Origin: Haloactinospora alba
Lineage (GTDB): Bacteria; Actinomycetota; Actinomycetes; Streptosporangiales; Streptosporangiaceae
Length of the DNA: 64,000 bases
Direction: 5' to 3'
Assembly (NCBI RefSeq): GCF_006717075.1
Contig: NZ_VFQC01000002.1
Coordinates: forward strand, 538,351 to 602,350
The notes beneath the pieces were generated by a model. The model was given only the letters and a program-made list of their open reading frames with translations. It made no database searches and was not told the DNA's origin. A program made the position numbers and the translations under genes. Positions 39,929 to 48,389 of the stretch are shown here, in pieces; the stretch's first letter is position 1, and each line of letters begins with the position of its first letter.

Positions 39929-40906
39929 ATGAGCACCACACTCACCATCGGCAAAGCGATCAACGCGGGGCTGCGCCGCGCGATGGAGACCGACCCCAGT
40001 GTCCTCATCATGGGCGAGGACGTCGGGAAACTCGGCGGGGTCTTCCGGGTCACCGACGAGCTGTACAAGGACTTCGGGGCCGGCCGGGTCATCGACACCC
40101 CGCTGGCGGAGTCCGGCATCGTCGGCACCGCCATCGGGCTGGCCATGCGCGGTTACCGCCCGGTCTGCGAGATCCAGTTCGACGGGTTCTTCTTCCCCGC
40201 CACGAACCAGACCTTCGCGCAGCTCGCCAAGATGCGCCGGCGTTCGGCGGGCAACGTGACCCTCCCGGTCGTGCTGCGCATCCCCTACGGCGGCGGTATC
40301 GGCGCGGTGGAGCACCACAGCGAGTCGCCCGAGGCCTACTTCGCCCACACCGCGGGACTGCGGGTGGCCACGGTCGCCAACCCGGTCGACGCCTACTGGA
40401 TGGTCCAGCAGGCCATCACCTCCGACGACCCCGTGGTGTTCCTGGAGCCGAAACGGCGTTACTACGACAAGGCCGAGGTGGACACCGACGCCGCGGCGCC
40501 GGAGACCGGCATGGACACCGCGCGCGTCGCGCGCCAGGGCCGCGACGTCACGATCGTGGCCTACGGCCCCATGGTGAAGACGGCCCTCCAGGCCGCCGAG
40601 GCCGACACGGAACGTTCCATCGAGGTGGTCGACCTCCGCTCCCTGTCGCCGATCGACTACGACACCGTGGCGGAGTCCGTCCGCCGGACCGGGCGCCTGG
40701 TCGTGACGCACGAGGCGCCGGTCAACCACGGGCTGGGGGCGGAGATCGCCGCCCAGGTCACCGAGAACTGCTTCTACCACCTGGAGGCGCCCGTGGTTCG
40801 GGTGGGCGGGTTCGACACCCCCTACCCCCAGTCCCGGCTCGAGGAGCACTACCTGCCCGACCTCGACCGGGTGCTCGACGGTGTCGACCGCGCGTTCGCG
40901 TACTAA
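39929..40906 (+). CDS. 2-Oxoacid dehydrogenase E1 component, beta subunit
   Basis: 325-residue E1-beta (transketolase-like pyrimidine domain plus C-terminal domain). Landmarks are SVLIMGEDVGKLGGVFRVTD, then DTPLAESGIVGTAIGLAMRG (TPP-activating Glu), RIPYGGGIGAVEHHSESPEA and the closing VVRVGGFDTPYP. It forms an alpha2-beta2 tetramer with the upstream gene product; the two genes are 3 bases apart. Its full length and clean motifs indicate a working enzyme. Confidence 0.95.
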   Translation: MSTTLTIGKAINAGLRRAMETDPSVLIMGEDVGKLGGVFRVTDELYKDFGAGRVIDTPLAESGIVGTAIGLAMRGYRPVCEIQFDGFFFPATNQTFAQLAKMRRRSAGNVTLPVVLRIPYGGGIGAVEHHSESPEAYFAHTAGLRVATVANPVDAYWMVQQAITSDDPVVFLEPKRRYYDKAEVDTDAAAPETGMDTARVARQGRDVTIVAYGPMVKTALQAAEADTERSIEVVDLRSLSPIDYDTVAESVRRTGRLVVTHEAPVNHGLGAEIAAQVTENCFYHLEAPVVRVGGFDTPYPQSRLEEHYLPDLDRVLDGVDRAFAY

Positions 40907-40921
40907 GGGAGCCAGGCGACG

Positions 40922-42289
40922 ATGGAACGACAAGAACAGGGTGTACAGGAGTTCCGGCTCCCCGACGTCGGTGAGGGACTCGTCGAGGCGGAGCTCCTGC
41001 GGTGGTACGTCCAACCGGGGGACGAGGTAGCGGTCAACCAGACGATCTGCGAGGTGGAGACCGCCAAGGCCGCCGTGGAGCTGCCCAGCCCGTACGCGGG
41101 AACGGTGCGCGCGCTGCTGGCCGAGGAGGGAAGCACGGTCGAGGTCGGCTCCCCGATCATCACCGTCGACGACGGCAGCGGCGGCGCGGGCGGGCAGCAG
41201 TCCGGCGGCGGGCAGGAGGCCGAGGAGAAACCGCTCGTGGGCTACGGGCAGAAAGCCGCCAGTACCCAGCGCCGCCCGCGCCGCAACCGCGCGTCCGCCG
41301 CGGCCGGTTCTCCCCCCGCGGAAGCGCCCGCGGCGGCCGCTGAGCCACCCCGGAAGGAGTCCTCCGGCGCCGGCGCACCGAACGGCTCCTCCGGGCGCGC
41401 CCTGGCGAAGCCGCCCGTGCGTAAGCTCGCCAAGGACCTGGGGGTGGACCTCTCCTCGGTCACTCCCACCGGGTCGGGCGGGATCGTCACCCGGGAGGAC
41501 GTCCAACGGGCGAGCGCCCCCGCCGCCGAGACTGCGCCTCCCGCCGAAACCGCGGCGCCGGCCGGCGCGGCCGGCGGGGACACGTCCCGGGAGGAGCGCA
41601 TCCCGGTCAAGGGTGTGCGGAAACGCACAGCGGCGGCCATGGTGGACAGCGCGTTCACCGCCCCTCACGTGACCGAGTTCCTGCAGGTCGACGTGACCCG
41701 GACCGTGGAGGCCGTGGAGAAGCTGCGCGAGCGTTCGGAGTTCGCCGACGTCAAGGTGTCGCCCCTGCTGCTCGTGGCCAAGGCGCTGCTGACGGCGGTG
41801 CGCCGGCACCCCGGGGTCAACGCCTCGTGGGACGAGCAGGCCCAGGAGATCGTGGTCAAGCACTACGTGAACCTGGGTGTGGCGGCGGCCACCGAACGCG
41901 GCCTCGTGGTTCCCAACATCAAGGAGGCGCAGACCAAACCGCTCCCGGACCTGGCGCGGGAACTGGGGGAACTCACCGAGGCGGCCCGTGCGGGCACGCT
42001 CTCCCCGTCCGACATGAGCAACGGCACGATCACCGTCACCAACGTCGGTGTGTTCGGGGTGGACGCCGGAACCCCGATCCTCAACCCGGGGGAGGCCGCG
42101 ATCCTGGCGTTCGGCCAGATCCGGGAGATGCCGTGGGTGCACGACGGCCAGCTCACGGTCCGCAAGGTCACGACCCTGTCGCTGTCCTTCGACCACCGCA
42201 TGGTGGACGGGGAGCTCGGTTCGAAGGTGCTGCGCGACGTCGGCGCCGTGCTGGAGGATCCCGAGACGACCTCACTGGCCTGGGGGTAG
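40922..42289 (+). CDS. Dihydrolipoamide acyltransferase (E2) of the dehydrogenase complex
   Basis: 455-residue E2. One lipoyl domain (about residues 5-82) with the modified Lys in ICEVETAKAAVELPSPYAG, then an Ala/Pro/Glu-rich linker. Next is the peripheral-subunit-binding domain VRKLAKDLGVDLSSVTPTGS (about 162-181), a second linker, and the catalytic domain ending in the HxxxDG active site of LSFDHRMVDGELGSKVL (about 420-436). It transfers the acyl group from E1 to CoA and forms the core of the complex. 15 bases separate it from E1-beta. A single lipoyl domain suits branched-chain or generic actinobacterial E2 rather than the multi-lipoyl SucB-type. Confidence 0.93.
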   Translation: MERQEQGVQEFRLPDVGEGLVEAELLRWYVQPGDEVAVNQTICEVETAKAAVELPSPYAGTVRALLAEEGSTVEVGSPIITVDDGSGGAGGQQSGGGQEAEEKPLVGYGQKAASTQRRPRRNRASAAAGSPPAEAPAAAAEPPRKESSGAGAPNGSSGRALAKPPVRKLAKDLGVDLSSVTPTGSGGIVTREDVQRASAPAAETAPPAETAAPAGAAGGDTSREERIPVKGVRKRTAAAMVDSAFTAPHVTEFLQVDVTRTVEAVEKLRERSEFADVKVSPLLLVAKALLTAVRRHPGVNASWDEQAQEIVVKHYVNLGVAAATERGLVVPNIKEAQTKPLPDLARELGELTEAARAGTLSPSDMSNGTITVTNVGVFGVDAGTPILNPGEAAILAFGQIREMPWVHDGQLTVRKVTTLSLSFDHRMVDGELGSKVLRDVGAVLEDPETTSLAWG

Positions 42290-42514
42290 TGCCCTCCGGT
42301 TGACGGGAACGCGTCCTCCCGCGCGCCGCTCCGGCGCCGTCGGGGACGGGCAGCGCCCGTCGCACGGGCCCCGAGCCTGCGGCCCGGCCGGGCGCGCGTG
42401 CCGCCGCCGCGGTACGCGCGTTCCGGCCGTGGCCGGATCCGGCCACACGGGAACGCCTTCAGGAGACCGTCCGTCAGGGGGACAATGGCGGCGATCGACG
42501 ATCGGAGTCCCCCA

Positions 42515-44122
42515 GTGGTACGGAAAACGCCTTTGGCTCTGGCCTCGTCGCTGGTGTCGGGAAGCCTCCTGCTCAGCGGCTGCGGCTTGGTCCAGGACCT
42601 CGAGAAACCCGGCGAGGACGGGGAGTCCCCCTCTCCCGAGAGCCCCGAACCGGAACCGGTGGAGGAGGACTTCCCCTACACCAAGACGGGGCGCGTGTTC
42701 CTGGACACCGGACAGGACACGGAACTGGAACTGTCGATCACCGGTTTGGAACGCACCCCCGAGCACACGGTGCTGCATTACGAGGCGAGCTACAAGGACC
42801 AGCTGCGGGGCAGCAACACGCGGATGTCCACCCCGCCCACGCTGGTGGACCCGGTGAACGGCCGGGTTTACAACCAGTACATCGACGAGGACGGCGTTAC
42901 GTCCTACGGCTCGCACGGCCCGAAAGACTCGGGGAGGTTTCCCGTCCATGAGGGGGTCGCCAACGAGTACCGGGTGTACTTCCCCCGCATCCCCGAGGAC
43001 GTGCGGCAGGTGACCTTCGTCGGACGCGGGATGGGCGCGATGACTGGTATCCCGATCCAGGATGTGGAGGAGGAGAAACCCACGCCGGATCCCAATGGAG
43101 ACGAGTACGTGAGAACGGAACCCCCCGACGGGACCAACCTCACGTTCGAGGTCCGGCGGCCCGACAGTGAGGCCCAGGCGGTCGACGTGGACCTGGAGAG
43201 CTTCGTCGACTCCGACCTCGCCTCCACCACGCGGGACGGCGACCAGGAGACGATGGCGCTGCACTCCGACGTCATGTTCGAGTTCGACGAGTCCACTCTC
43301 ACCGGCGAGGCGGAGGAGGTCGTCACCAAGGCCGCGGCGTCGCTGGAGCGCAACATCGACCCGGAATCCTCCGAGATCACCGTCATCGGCCACACCGACG
43401 GCAAGGGCAGCGACTCCTACAACGACGAGCTCTCCGAGGAGCGCGCCGAGACCGTCCGGGACCTGCTGAGGGAGGAGCTCGGCGAGGACTACGCCTTCGA
43501 CGTCGAGGGCCGCGGCAGTGAGGAACCCGTCGCCGAGGAAGGAGGGCCGGACGACGAGGAGGCGCGTGCCCGCAACCGGCGGGTGGAGTTCTCCTACGAG
43601 GTGGACCGGGACTCGCCGGGACAGGACAGCGGGAACGGCGACCAGGAGGACTCCCTCGGCGCGGCCGAACGCAACGTCTCCGAACCGGCACCCTTCGACC
43701 CGGAACTGGGCGAGGTGACGGCGAGCGAGACCGAGGACGACGTCCGGCTGGACGTGTACCCGCTGCGCAGGGACGGCGCCTACGTCATCGGGACCGTGGA
43801 GCTGACCAACACCTCCGACGAGCCGACCGAGCTCGAGTTCGACAGCGAGGAGGCCCGGATCCCGGGCGGGCCCGACCAGTTCGAGAAGGGCACCCTGGGC
43901 GGGTTCCAGCTGTTGGAGCCCGACAGTGACCTGGTTCGCTACGTGGCCCAGATGAAGTCGGCCGACGGGAAGTACGCGAGCCTCGCCGAGGAGGTTCACG
44001 AGCTGCAGCCGGGCGAGCCCTACCAGCTCATCGCGATGTTCCCGGCGCCGCCGGGGGATGTCGAGGAGTTGGACATGCGGGCCGGCCCGTTCGGTGAGTT
44101 GGAGGGCATAGCGCTGGAGTGA
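42515..44122 (+). CDS. Lipoprotein with OmpA-like peptidoglycan-binding domain
   Basis: 535-residue exported protein. The signal is lipoprotein-type: MVRKTPLALASSLVSGSLLL, then SGC (LLSGC lipobox, Cys at about residue 23), followed by an acidic Pro/Glu linker. An OmpA-C domain lies at about residues 245-375: MFEFDESTLTGEAEEVVTKA, then ITVIGHTDGKGSDSYNDELS, EERAETVRDLL and DDEEARARNRRVEFSYE. The remaining parts look like beta-rich immunoglobulin-type domains. It would tie the membrane surface to peptidoglycan. I chose GTG 42515 because GGAG is 7 bases upstream and the signal peptide then starts properly; an ATG at 42485 also exists. OmpA domains are uncommon in Gram-positive lipoproteins but known in actinobacteria. 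Confidence 0.85.
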   Translation: MVRKTPLALASSLVSGSLLLSGCGLVQDLEKPGEDGESPSPESPEPEPVEEDFPYTKTGRVFLDTGQDTELELSITGLERTPEHTVLHYEASYKDQLRGSNTRMSTPPTLVDPVNGRVYNQYIDEDGVTSYGSHGPKDSGRFPVHEGVANEYRVYFPRIPEDVRQVTFVGRGMGAMTGIPIQDVEEEKPTPDPNGDEYVRTEPPDGTNLTFEVRRPDSEAQAVDVDLESFVDSDLASTTRDGDQETMALHSDVMFEFDESTLTGEAEEVVTKAAASLERNIDPESSEITVIGHTDGKGSDSYNDELSEERAETVRDLLREELGEDYAFDVEGRGSEEPVAEEGGPDDEEARARNRRVEFSYEVDRDSPGQDSGNGDQEDSLGAAERNVSEPAPFDPELGEVTASETEDDVRLDVYPLRRDGAYVIGTVELTNTSDEPTELEFDSEEARIPGGPDQFEKGTLGGFQLLEPDSDLVRYVAQMKSADGKYASLAEEVHELQPGEPYQLIAMFPAPPGDVEELDMRAGPFGELEGIALE

Positions 44123-44235
44123 CGTCTGGGCGCGCTTCGGCCTCTCGGGCTCCGCGGCGCCGCCCGCGGGGCCCTCTCCGGGCCGGGCCGGGCGCACTGT
44201 CCCCAACGGGGCGGCGAGCCCTCCGGATCCAGGCG

Positions 44236-44574
44236 CTACCGCAGCCTCTCGGCGAGTTCGTCCGGCGTGGCCGCGAACCACACCTGCCTGCCGCGGTTCG
44301 CCTCGCGCACGAAGTCACGCAGCGCCTGGCTCCCGGCGAGGTAGCGGCTGATGTCGCCGACGATCACGAGACGTATCCCGTAGTTCGCGAATCTCTGGAC
44401 GATCTCGCCGGCCAGGCCGGAACCCAGCGAGAAGAAGTCCTCACAGACCCGATCCACGGGGACGGCCGCCACATCGGCCCCACTCCCCATCGCCTCACCG
44501 ATCAGGTCGAGCGCGGTGCGTTCTTCGTACAACGCGGGGGAGGCGGCGCTGGCCGTGAAAACAGGGGAACTCAT
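44236..44574 (-). CDS. DUF4180 protein
   Basis: 112-residue protein of the DUF4180 family, with ALDLIGEAMGSGADVAAVPV, then CEDFFSLGSGLAGEIVQRFA and YGIRLVIVGDISRYLAGSQA, the usual pattern of STAS-like alternating strands and helices, ending VWFAATPDELAERL. The function of the family is unknown; its fold suggests relation to anti-anti-sigma proteins, which is only inference. The ATG at 44574 lacks a strong ribosome site. Stands alone. Confidence 0.85.
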   Translation of the reverse strand: MSSPVFTASAASPALYEERTALDLIGEAMGSGADVAAVPVDRVCEDFFSLGSGLAGEIVQRFANYGIRLVIVGDISRYLAGSQALRDFVREANRGRQVWFAATPDELAERLR

Positions 44575-44876
44575 GCCGTGGCCATACAGGCCGCTCCGAC
44601 GGCGCGTGTGCTTCCCCCGACAGCTTCGGGTGGCGCCGGGCCGGGTGAGCCTGTCAACGGCGGTGTGGACGCGGTGGAGACGTTCGGCGGCACAGCGCCG
44701 GGCCACGTGTCGGGCCCGTTCGTCGCCGACCGTGCGCTGGTCCGGGGCACGTGGAGCGCCGAGGGCCTCCCGGACTACTTCCTCCGGGGGTGGCCCCGGT
44801 CGGCCCACACCCCTGTCGGAGGCCCTTTGCCGTTGTCACACCACTGCTGGGGCGCGGCCCCTGGTGTCCGGTACGT

Positions 44877-45248
44877 CTAGGCAGCGGCGAGCTGCGCGCT
44901 GTGGTGCACCTCGGGCTCGAAGGGGTGCCAACGCGAAAAAGGCCGCAGCATGGCTGCGGCACCGGCGGGATCGTTGGCGGGGTGGGTGATGGTGTCCCCG
45001 AGGAAATCGTTCCAGATGAACTTGCCGTCACGACACCACACGTTGATACCTCGCATGATCGAGATGACCGCGAGGTCGGTGTTGCCCGCCCGGTACATCG
45101 GTCGGGCGGCGACGGCTGCCAGCTCTTCCCACAAGGCTGTGATCGCTCGCTCGGCGCAGAAGGCGTGCCGCGGCCGGTGCTTGGCCCGGTTCGCCAGTGC
45201 CGACTTCGCGCGGTCGGCTCTGGGGTTGTTCAACCGCCAGTGACTCAA
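44877..45248 (-). CDS. Hypothetical protein with upstream Crp-like site
   Basis: 123-residue protein from a TTG start at 45248, chosen because GAGGAGACGTTC stands immediately before it. It begins MSHWRLNNPRADRAKSALAN and contains HRPRHAFCAERAITALWEEL and ISIMRGINVWCRDGKFIWND. It is rich in Arg, Trp and Ala, with two Cys. No family is recognised, and no signal peptide or membrane segment is present. The coding bias and ribosome site support a real gene. A perfect Crp-type palindrome lies about 240 bases upstream. Confidence 0.55.
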   Translation of the reverse strand: MSHWRLNNPRADRAKSALANRAKHRPRHAFCAERAITALWEELAAVAARPMYRAGNTDLAVISIMRGINVWCRDGKFIWNDFLGDTITHPANDPAGAAAMLRPFSRWHPFEPEVHHSAQLAAA

Positions 45249-45461
45249 GAACGTCTCCTCAGTGGTCGGAACCGCGGAGAGGCGCCTCAGCGGGGTGCGG
45301 CGCGTCCGCGGCGGAACCGCGGGCCCCAGTACGTTCCGGTGCCGCCGAAGTTGGTCAGGGGCGGACCGGCTGGTGCCTTGTGGTCCCAACAAAGAGCGCG
45401 ACCAACGACAGGGTCGTTACCTCGCAGTTATTCTTTGCGTCCCGGATCGTAGCAGTAGCCC

Positions 45462-45473
45462 ACCCCTAGGGGT
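45462..45473. promoter_or_regulatory. 12-base perfect palindrome
   Basis: ACCCCTAGGGGT, in the 380-base gap between the hypothetical gene (minus, start 45248) and the end of the PrsW gene. It lies 14 bases from a Crp-like site; both could belong to a promoter reading toward the hypothetical gene. The rest of the gap shows no gene. Confidence 0.3.
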
Positions 45474-45486
45474 CGACCCTGACGTG

Positions 45487-45502
45487 TGTGACCCATGTCA
45501 CA
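45487..45502. promoter_or_regulatory. Perfect Crp/GlxR-type site
   Basis: TGTGA-CCCATG-TCACA matches TGTGANNNNNNTCACA exactly. It lies 239 bases upstream of the minus-strand hypothetical gene and downstream of the PrsW gene, so the former is the candidate target. Confidence 0.5.
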
Positions 45503-45629
45503 ACAACTGGTTCCGGGGGGTCGGAATCCCGCCGGTGCGGCGCGTCCGGATTCGGTTCACACGGGTCCTACCGCCGCGTACGGGTGTATCCGTGTCGGTG
45601 TCCGGGCGTGGCTCGGGAGCGGGGGCGGG

Positions 45630-46586
45630 CTACTCGGTAGTGTGACCGGAATCACCCTGCGTTCCGGGCGTGTGACGGTTGCCAGCGGCGAGCAGCGTGA
45701 GCCAGAGCACGCCGACGGCGGCCACGATCACCAGGCCGGTCCAGTCGAGCGCTGTGCTCAGGTGCGCCTGTGCCGGTGTCAGCTCCGGGAGGTAGCCCAC
45801 GCTGAGCAGGCGTGTCTGCCACATGTCCCCCGTCAGCACGAGCGTCAGCACGATCGCTATCCCGTGCACCGAGTTCCACAGCCCGTGCAGCAGCGCGACC
45901 CCGAGGAAGGTGACGAGTGCCGCGACGCTGAACCGCCACCGCCCCCGGGGCGAGGCGGCGAACACGACACCGCCGAGGATGGCGGTCCACACACCGTGCC
46001 CGACCGGGGTGATCAATCCGCGCAGGATCTCGGTCTCCACGAGCGCCACGAGATCCAGGCCGCTCCTGGACACCAGGGACGTCATCGCGTAACCGGCGCT
46101 CTCGAACGCCGCGAACCCCAGCCCCACGGCCGCGCCCAGCACCATGCCGTCACGGGCGCCGCGGTGGGCCATCCGCTGGGCGACCACCATCAGCGCCGCC
46201 AGCTTCACCGCTTCCTCGATGACACCCACACCGATGTACATCAGCGGTGAGGGCCGCACCAGGTAGGCCTCCAGCAGCGAGGCTCCGAGTACCCCCAGCA
46301 GGCCGCCGACCACGAAGCACAGGAACAGCAGTTCCGCCGTGACGTGCGCGCCGTGCCCCCGCTCGTAGGCCCACGAGGCGAAAGTCACCGGCACTAGGAA
46401 ACTGCCCAGCAGCACGATGGTCGGCAACAGGTTCGGGTTGGCGGTCACGAACGTCACCACCACGGTGGCCGCCCACAGGAGGAACCCCGCCCCGAGGATC
46501 ACCGGCCACGCCGGGCGGGGGGCGATCCACCCGGTCGGCGCGTCGTTCGGCGTCGCCACGGCACCTCCCGAAGGGTTCGCGTTCAC
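45630..46586 (-). CDS. PrsW-family intramembrane metalloprotease
   Basis: 318-residue membrane protein with about eight helices. The PrsW/CAAX-like catalytic motifs are all there: VGVIEEAVKLAALMVVAQR (EExxK), GLGFAAFESAGYAM (FExxGY), TPVGHGVWTAILGG (HxxxxA-like) and VALLHGLWNSVHG (HGxWN). PrsW proteases cut membrane anti-sigma factors or handle membrane proteins by site-1 type cleavage. The substrate here is unknown; the window contains no adjacent transmembrane anti-sigma gene. The GTG start is immediately preceded by a palindrome (46587-46602). Confidence 0.9.
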   Translation of the reverse strand: MNANPSGGAVATPNDAPTGWIAPRPAWPVILGAGFLLWAATVVVTFVTANPNLLPTIVLLGSFLVPVTFASWAYERGHGAHVTAELLFLCFVVGGLLGVLGASLLEAYLVRPSPLMYIGVGVIEEAVKLAALMVVAQRMAHRGARDGMVLGAAVGLGFAAFESAGYAMTSLVSRSGLDLVALVETEILRGLITPVGHGVWTAILGGVVFAASPRGRWRFSVAALVTFLGVALLHGLWNSVHGIAIVLTLVLTGDMWQTRLLSVGYLPELTPAQAHLSTALDWTGLVIVAAVGVLWLTLLAAGNRHTPGTQGDSGHTTE

Positions 46587-46602
46587 CGTTCGTCACCGAA
46601 CG
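46587..46602. promoter_or_regulatory. Palindrome abutting the PrsW start codon
   Basis: CGTTCG-TCAC-CGAACG, perfect six-base arms, directly upstream of the PrsW GTG. As RNA it could form a hairpin over the ribosome-binding region, or as DNA serve as an operator. Confidence 0.35.
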
Positions 46603-46841
46603 ATTGTCGTACGCGTTCGCTCTGGTGTGGTGTTACCGGAAGATCCCGGTGTGTCCCTCGCCGCAGAGATCGATGGGGGAAATCACCCTGGACAGCCGGA
46701 AACGGACTGGTAAACAGGAGTGCGCGGATGGGCCGAGGCATCCGCGGCCGAGCGCGCTCGTGGAAGCAGCCGGGGTTCCGGCCAGGCGCGTGGCGGGCCA
46801 GGCCACCCGGCGCCAGGGGCGCGCACGCTGAGGACACGCCG

Positions 46842-48140
46842 ATGAGCACCAGAGCGGCCGCAGAGGCTGACGACCACGAAGAGACGTCCGATGACCGTGT
46901 CATCGGGGTGGAATCCGCTCCGGAACCGCCCGGTGGTGCCCGTGCCTGGCTGGTGTGGGGTGTTGCGGTCGGGGTGTACTTCCTGGCGATGTTCCACCGC
47001 AACGGCCTCAGCGTCGCCGCGTTGGAGACCCAGGAACGCTTCCATGTGGGGCCGGCTCTGCTGTCGGTCCTGCCGATGCTGCAACTCGTCGTCTACGTGC
47101 TGCTGCAGGTTCCGGCGGGCATCCTGGCCGACCGGGTGGGCCCCCGCAGGACGCTGCTGTTCGGGCTGGCCGCGATGACGTGCGGGGTGGCGCTGTTCGC
47201 CCTGGCGCCCAACGTCCAGGCGGCCGTCGCCGGCCGCGTCCTCATCGGTCTGGGCGACGCGGTGACGTTCATCAACGTCATCCGGCTCGCGGCGCTGTGG
47301 TTCCCCCGCCGGCGCTACGCCCTGGTCAGCGCGCTGACCGGGACCGCCGGGGGGCTCGGACAGATCGCGAGTGTGGGGCCGCTGTCCGCCGCGTTGCACG
47401 GGCCGGGCTGGGTCGCGGCCTTCCTCGGGTCCGCGGCGGTGACCGCCGTGATGACGCTGCTGGTGCTGCTCGTGGTCGCCGACAGTCCCACCGGCCCCCC
47501 GGGGCGCCGCGGCACCCGGCAACCGGTGGCGTTGCGCGCCAGCGTCGCCGAGGCGTTCTGCAGGAGCGGCCCCCGTGCGGGTATGGCCCACCACGCGGCG
47601 GTCATGGCGCCCTACACGATGTTGGCGGTGCTGTGGGGGTACCCGTTCCTGGTGGAGGGAGTGGGTCTCACCCCGGCCGCGGCCGGGGCCGCGATGACCG
47701 CCCTGGGAGCGGGCACCCTGTGGATCGCACCGACCCTGGGAGCTGTGGTCGGGCGGCGCCCCGGCATCCGTCGGCCGTTCGCGACGGTGTTCGCGACGGT
47801 GCTGAGCGCGGGATGGATCACCGTGGTCGTCTGGCCGGGCGGCCCACCGCCGGCTCCGGTCTCCCTGGCGGTCCTGACGGTGAGTTCCGCGGGAGCGATG
47901 ATCGCGCCGTCCCTCTCGTTCGACTTCGCCCGGGACGGTGTGCCGGCGCACCGTACGGGAGTGGTCTCCAGCGTGGTCAACATGTCCGGGTTCACGACCA
48001 CCGTGGTGGCGACCGTGGCCGCGGGGCTGATCCTGCAGGCCGGCGCCGGGTACCAGCTCGCGTTCCTGCCGATCACGTTCACCACGGTCGGTGCCTCGGC
48101 ACTGCTCATCACCCAGCTGTGGAGGTCCCCGCGCGGCTAG
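46842..48140 (+). CDS. MFS transporter
   Basis: 432-residue major facilitator with 12 predicted helices after a polar N-terminus of about 40 residues. Landmarks are YFLAMFHRNGLSVAALETQE (helix 1 with an Arg-Asn pair), motif A as GILADRVGPRRTLLFGLAAM (about residues 91-110), and ALTGTAGGLGQIASVGPLSA in the fifth helix. It resembles the YfkF/NarK-like general group; the substrate cannot be assigned. GAGGA is 7 bases before the ATG at 46842, which is preferred to a GTG 38 codons upstream. No linked biosynthetic genes. Confidence 0.85.
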   Translation: MSTRAAAEADDHEETSDDRVIGVESAPEPPGGARAWLVWGVAVGVYFLAMFHRNGLSVAALETQERFHVGPALLSVLPMLQLVVYVLLQVPAGILADRVGPRRTLLFGLAAMTCGVALFALAPNVQAAVAGRVLIGLGDAVTFINVIRLAALWFPRRRYALVSALTGTAGGLGQIASVGPLSAALHGPGWVAAFLGSAAVTAVMTLLVLLVVADSPTGPPGRRGTRQPVALRASVAEAFCRSGPRAGMAHHAAVMAPYTMLAVLWGYPFLVEGVGLTPAAAGAAMTALGAGTLWIAPTLGAVVGRRPGIRRPFATVFATVLSAGWITVVVWPGGPPPAPVSLAVLTVSSAGAMIAPSLSFDFARDGVPAHRTGVVSSVVNMSGFTTTVVATVAAGLILQAGAGYQLAFLPITFTTVGASALLITQLWRSPRG

Positions 48141-48308
48141 GTGTTCTGTCCTGTTTTCGGACGCTTGTCCCGCTGCGCGTCGCCCGGCCGTGTTCCGCGC
48201 GGTGTGGCAGGAGCCACACGCCGCCTCAGGTCCCTGCGATGTCGCCTTCCGGTAAAGGTGCGCTTCCGGATTGGTGGTTTATGCCCGGAACCTCTTGGCA
48301 TCCCATGG

Positions 48309-48346
48309 CTACTGGCTAGTAACATGGTTTCGTTACCAGCCAGTAG
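48309..48346. promoter_or_regulatory. Paired operator upstream of the acyl-CoA dehydrogenase
   Basis: Two facing 15-base arms, CTACTGGCTAGTAAC and GTTACCAGCCAGTAG, are complementary at 14 of 15 positions and 8 bases apart. Each contains a 12-base core of the type TACYNGCNAGTA (48310-48321 and 48334-48345). They lie 44-81 bases before the FadE5-like start. TetR-type fatty-acid regulators bind sites of this kind. A matching core occurs at 63580-63591 before the EtfD-like gene. Confidence 0.65.
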
Positions 48347-48389
48347 ATCGCGGGTCCAGCACCGCGGCCAGGACGCAGCGGAGCGTGCC

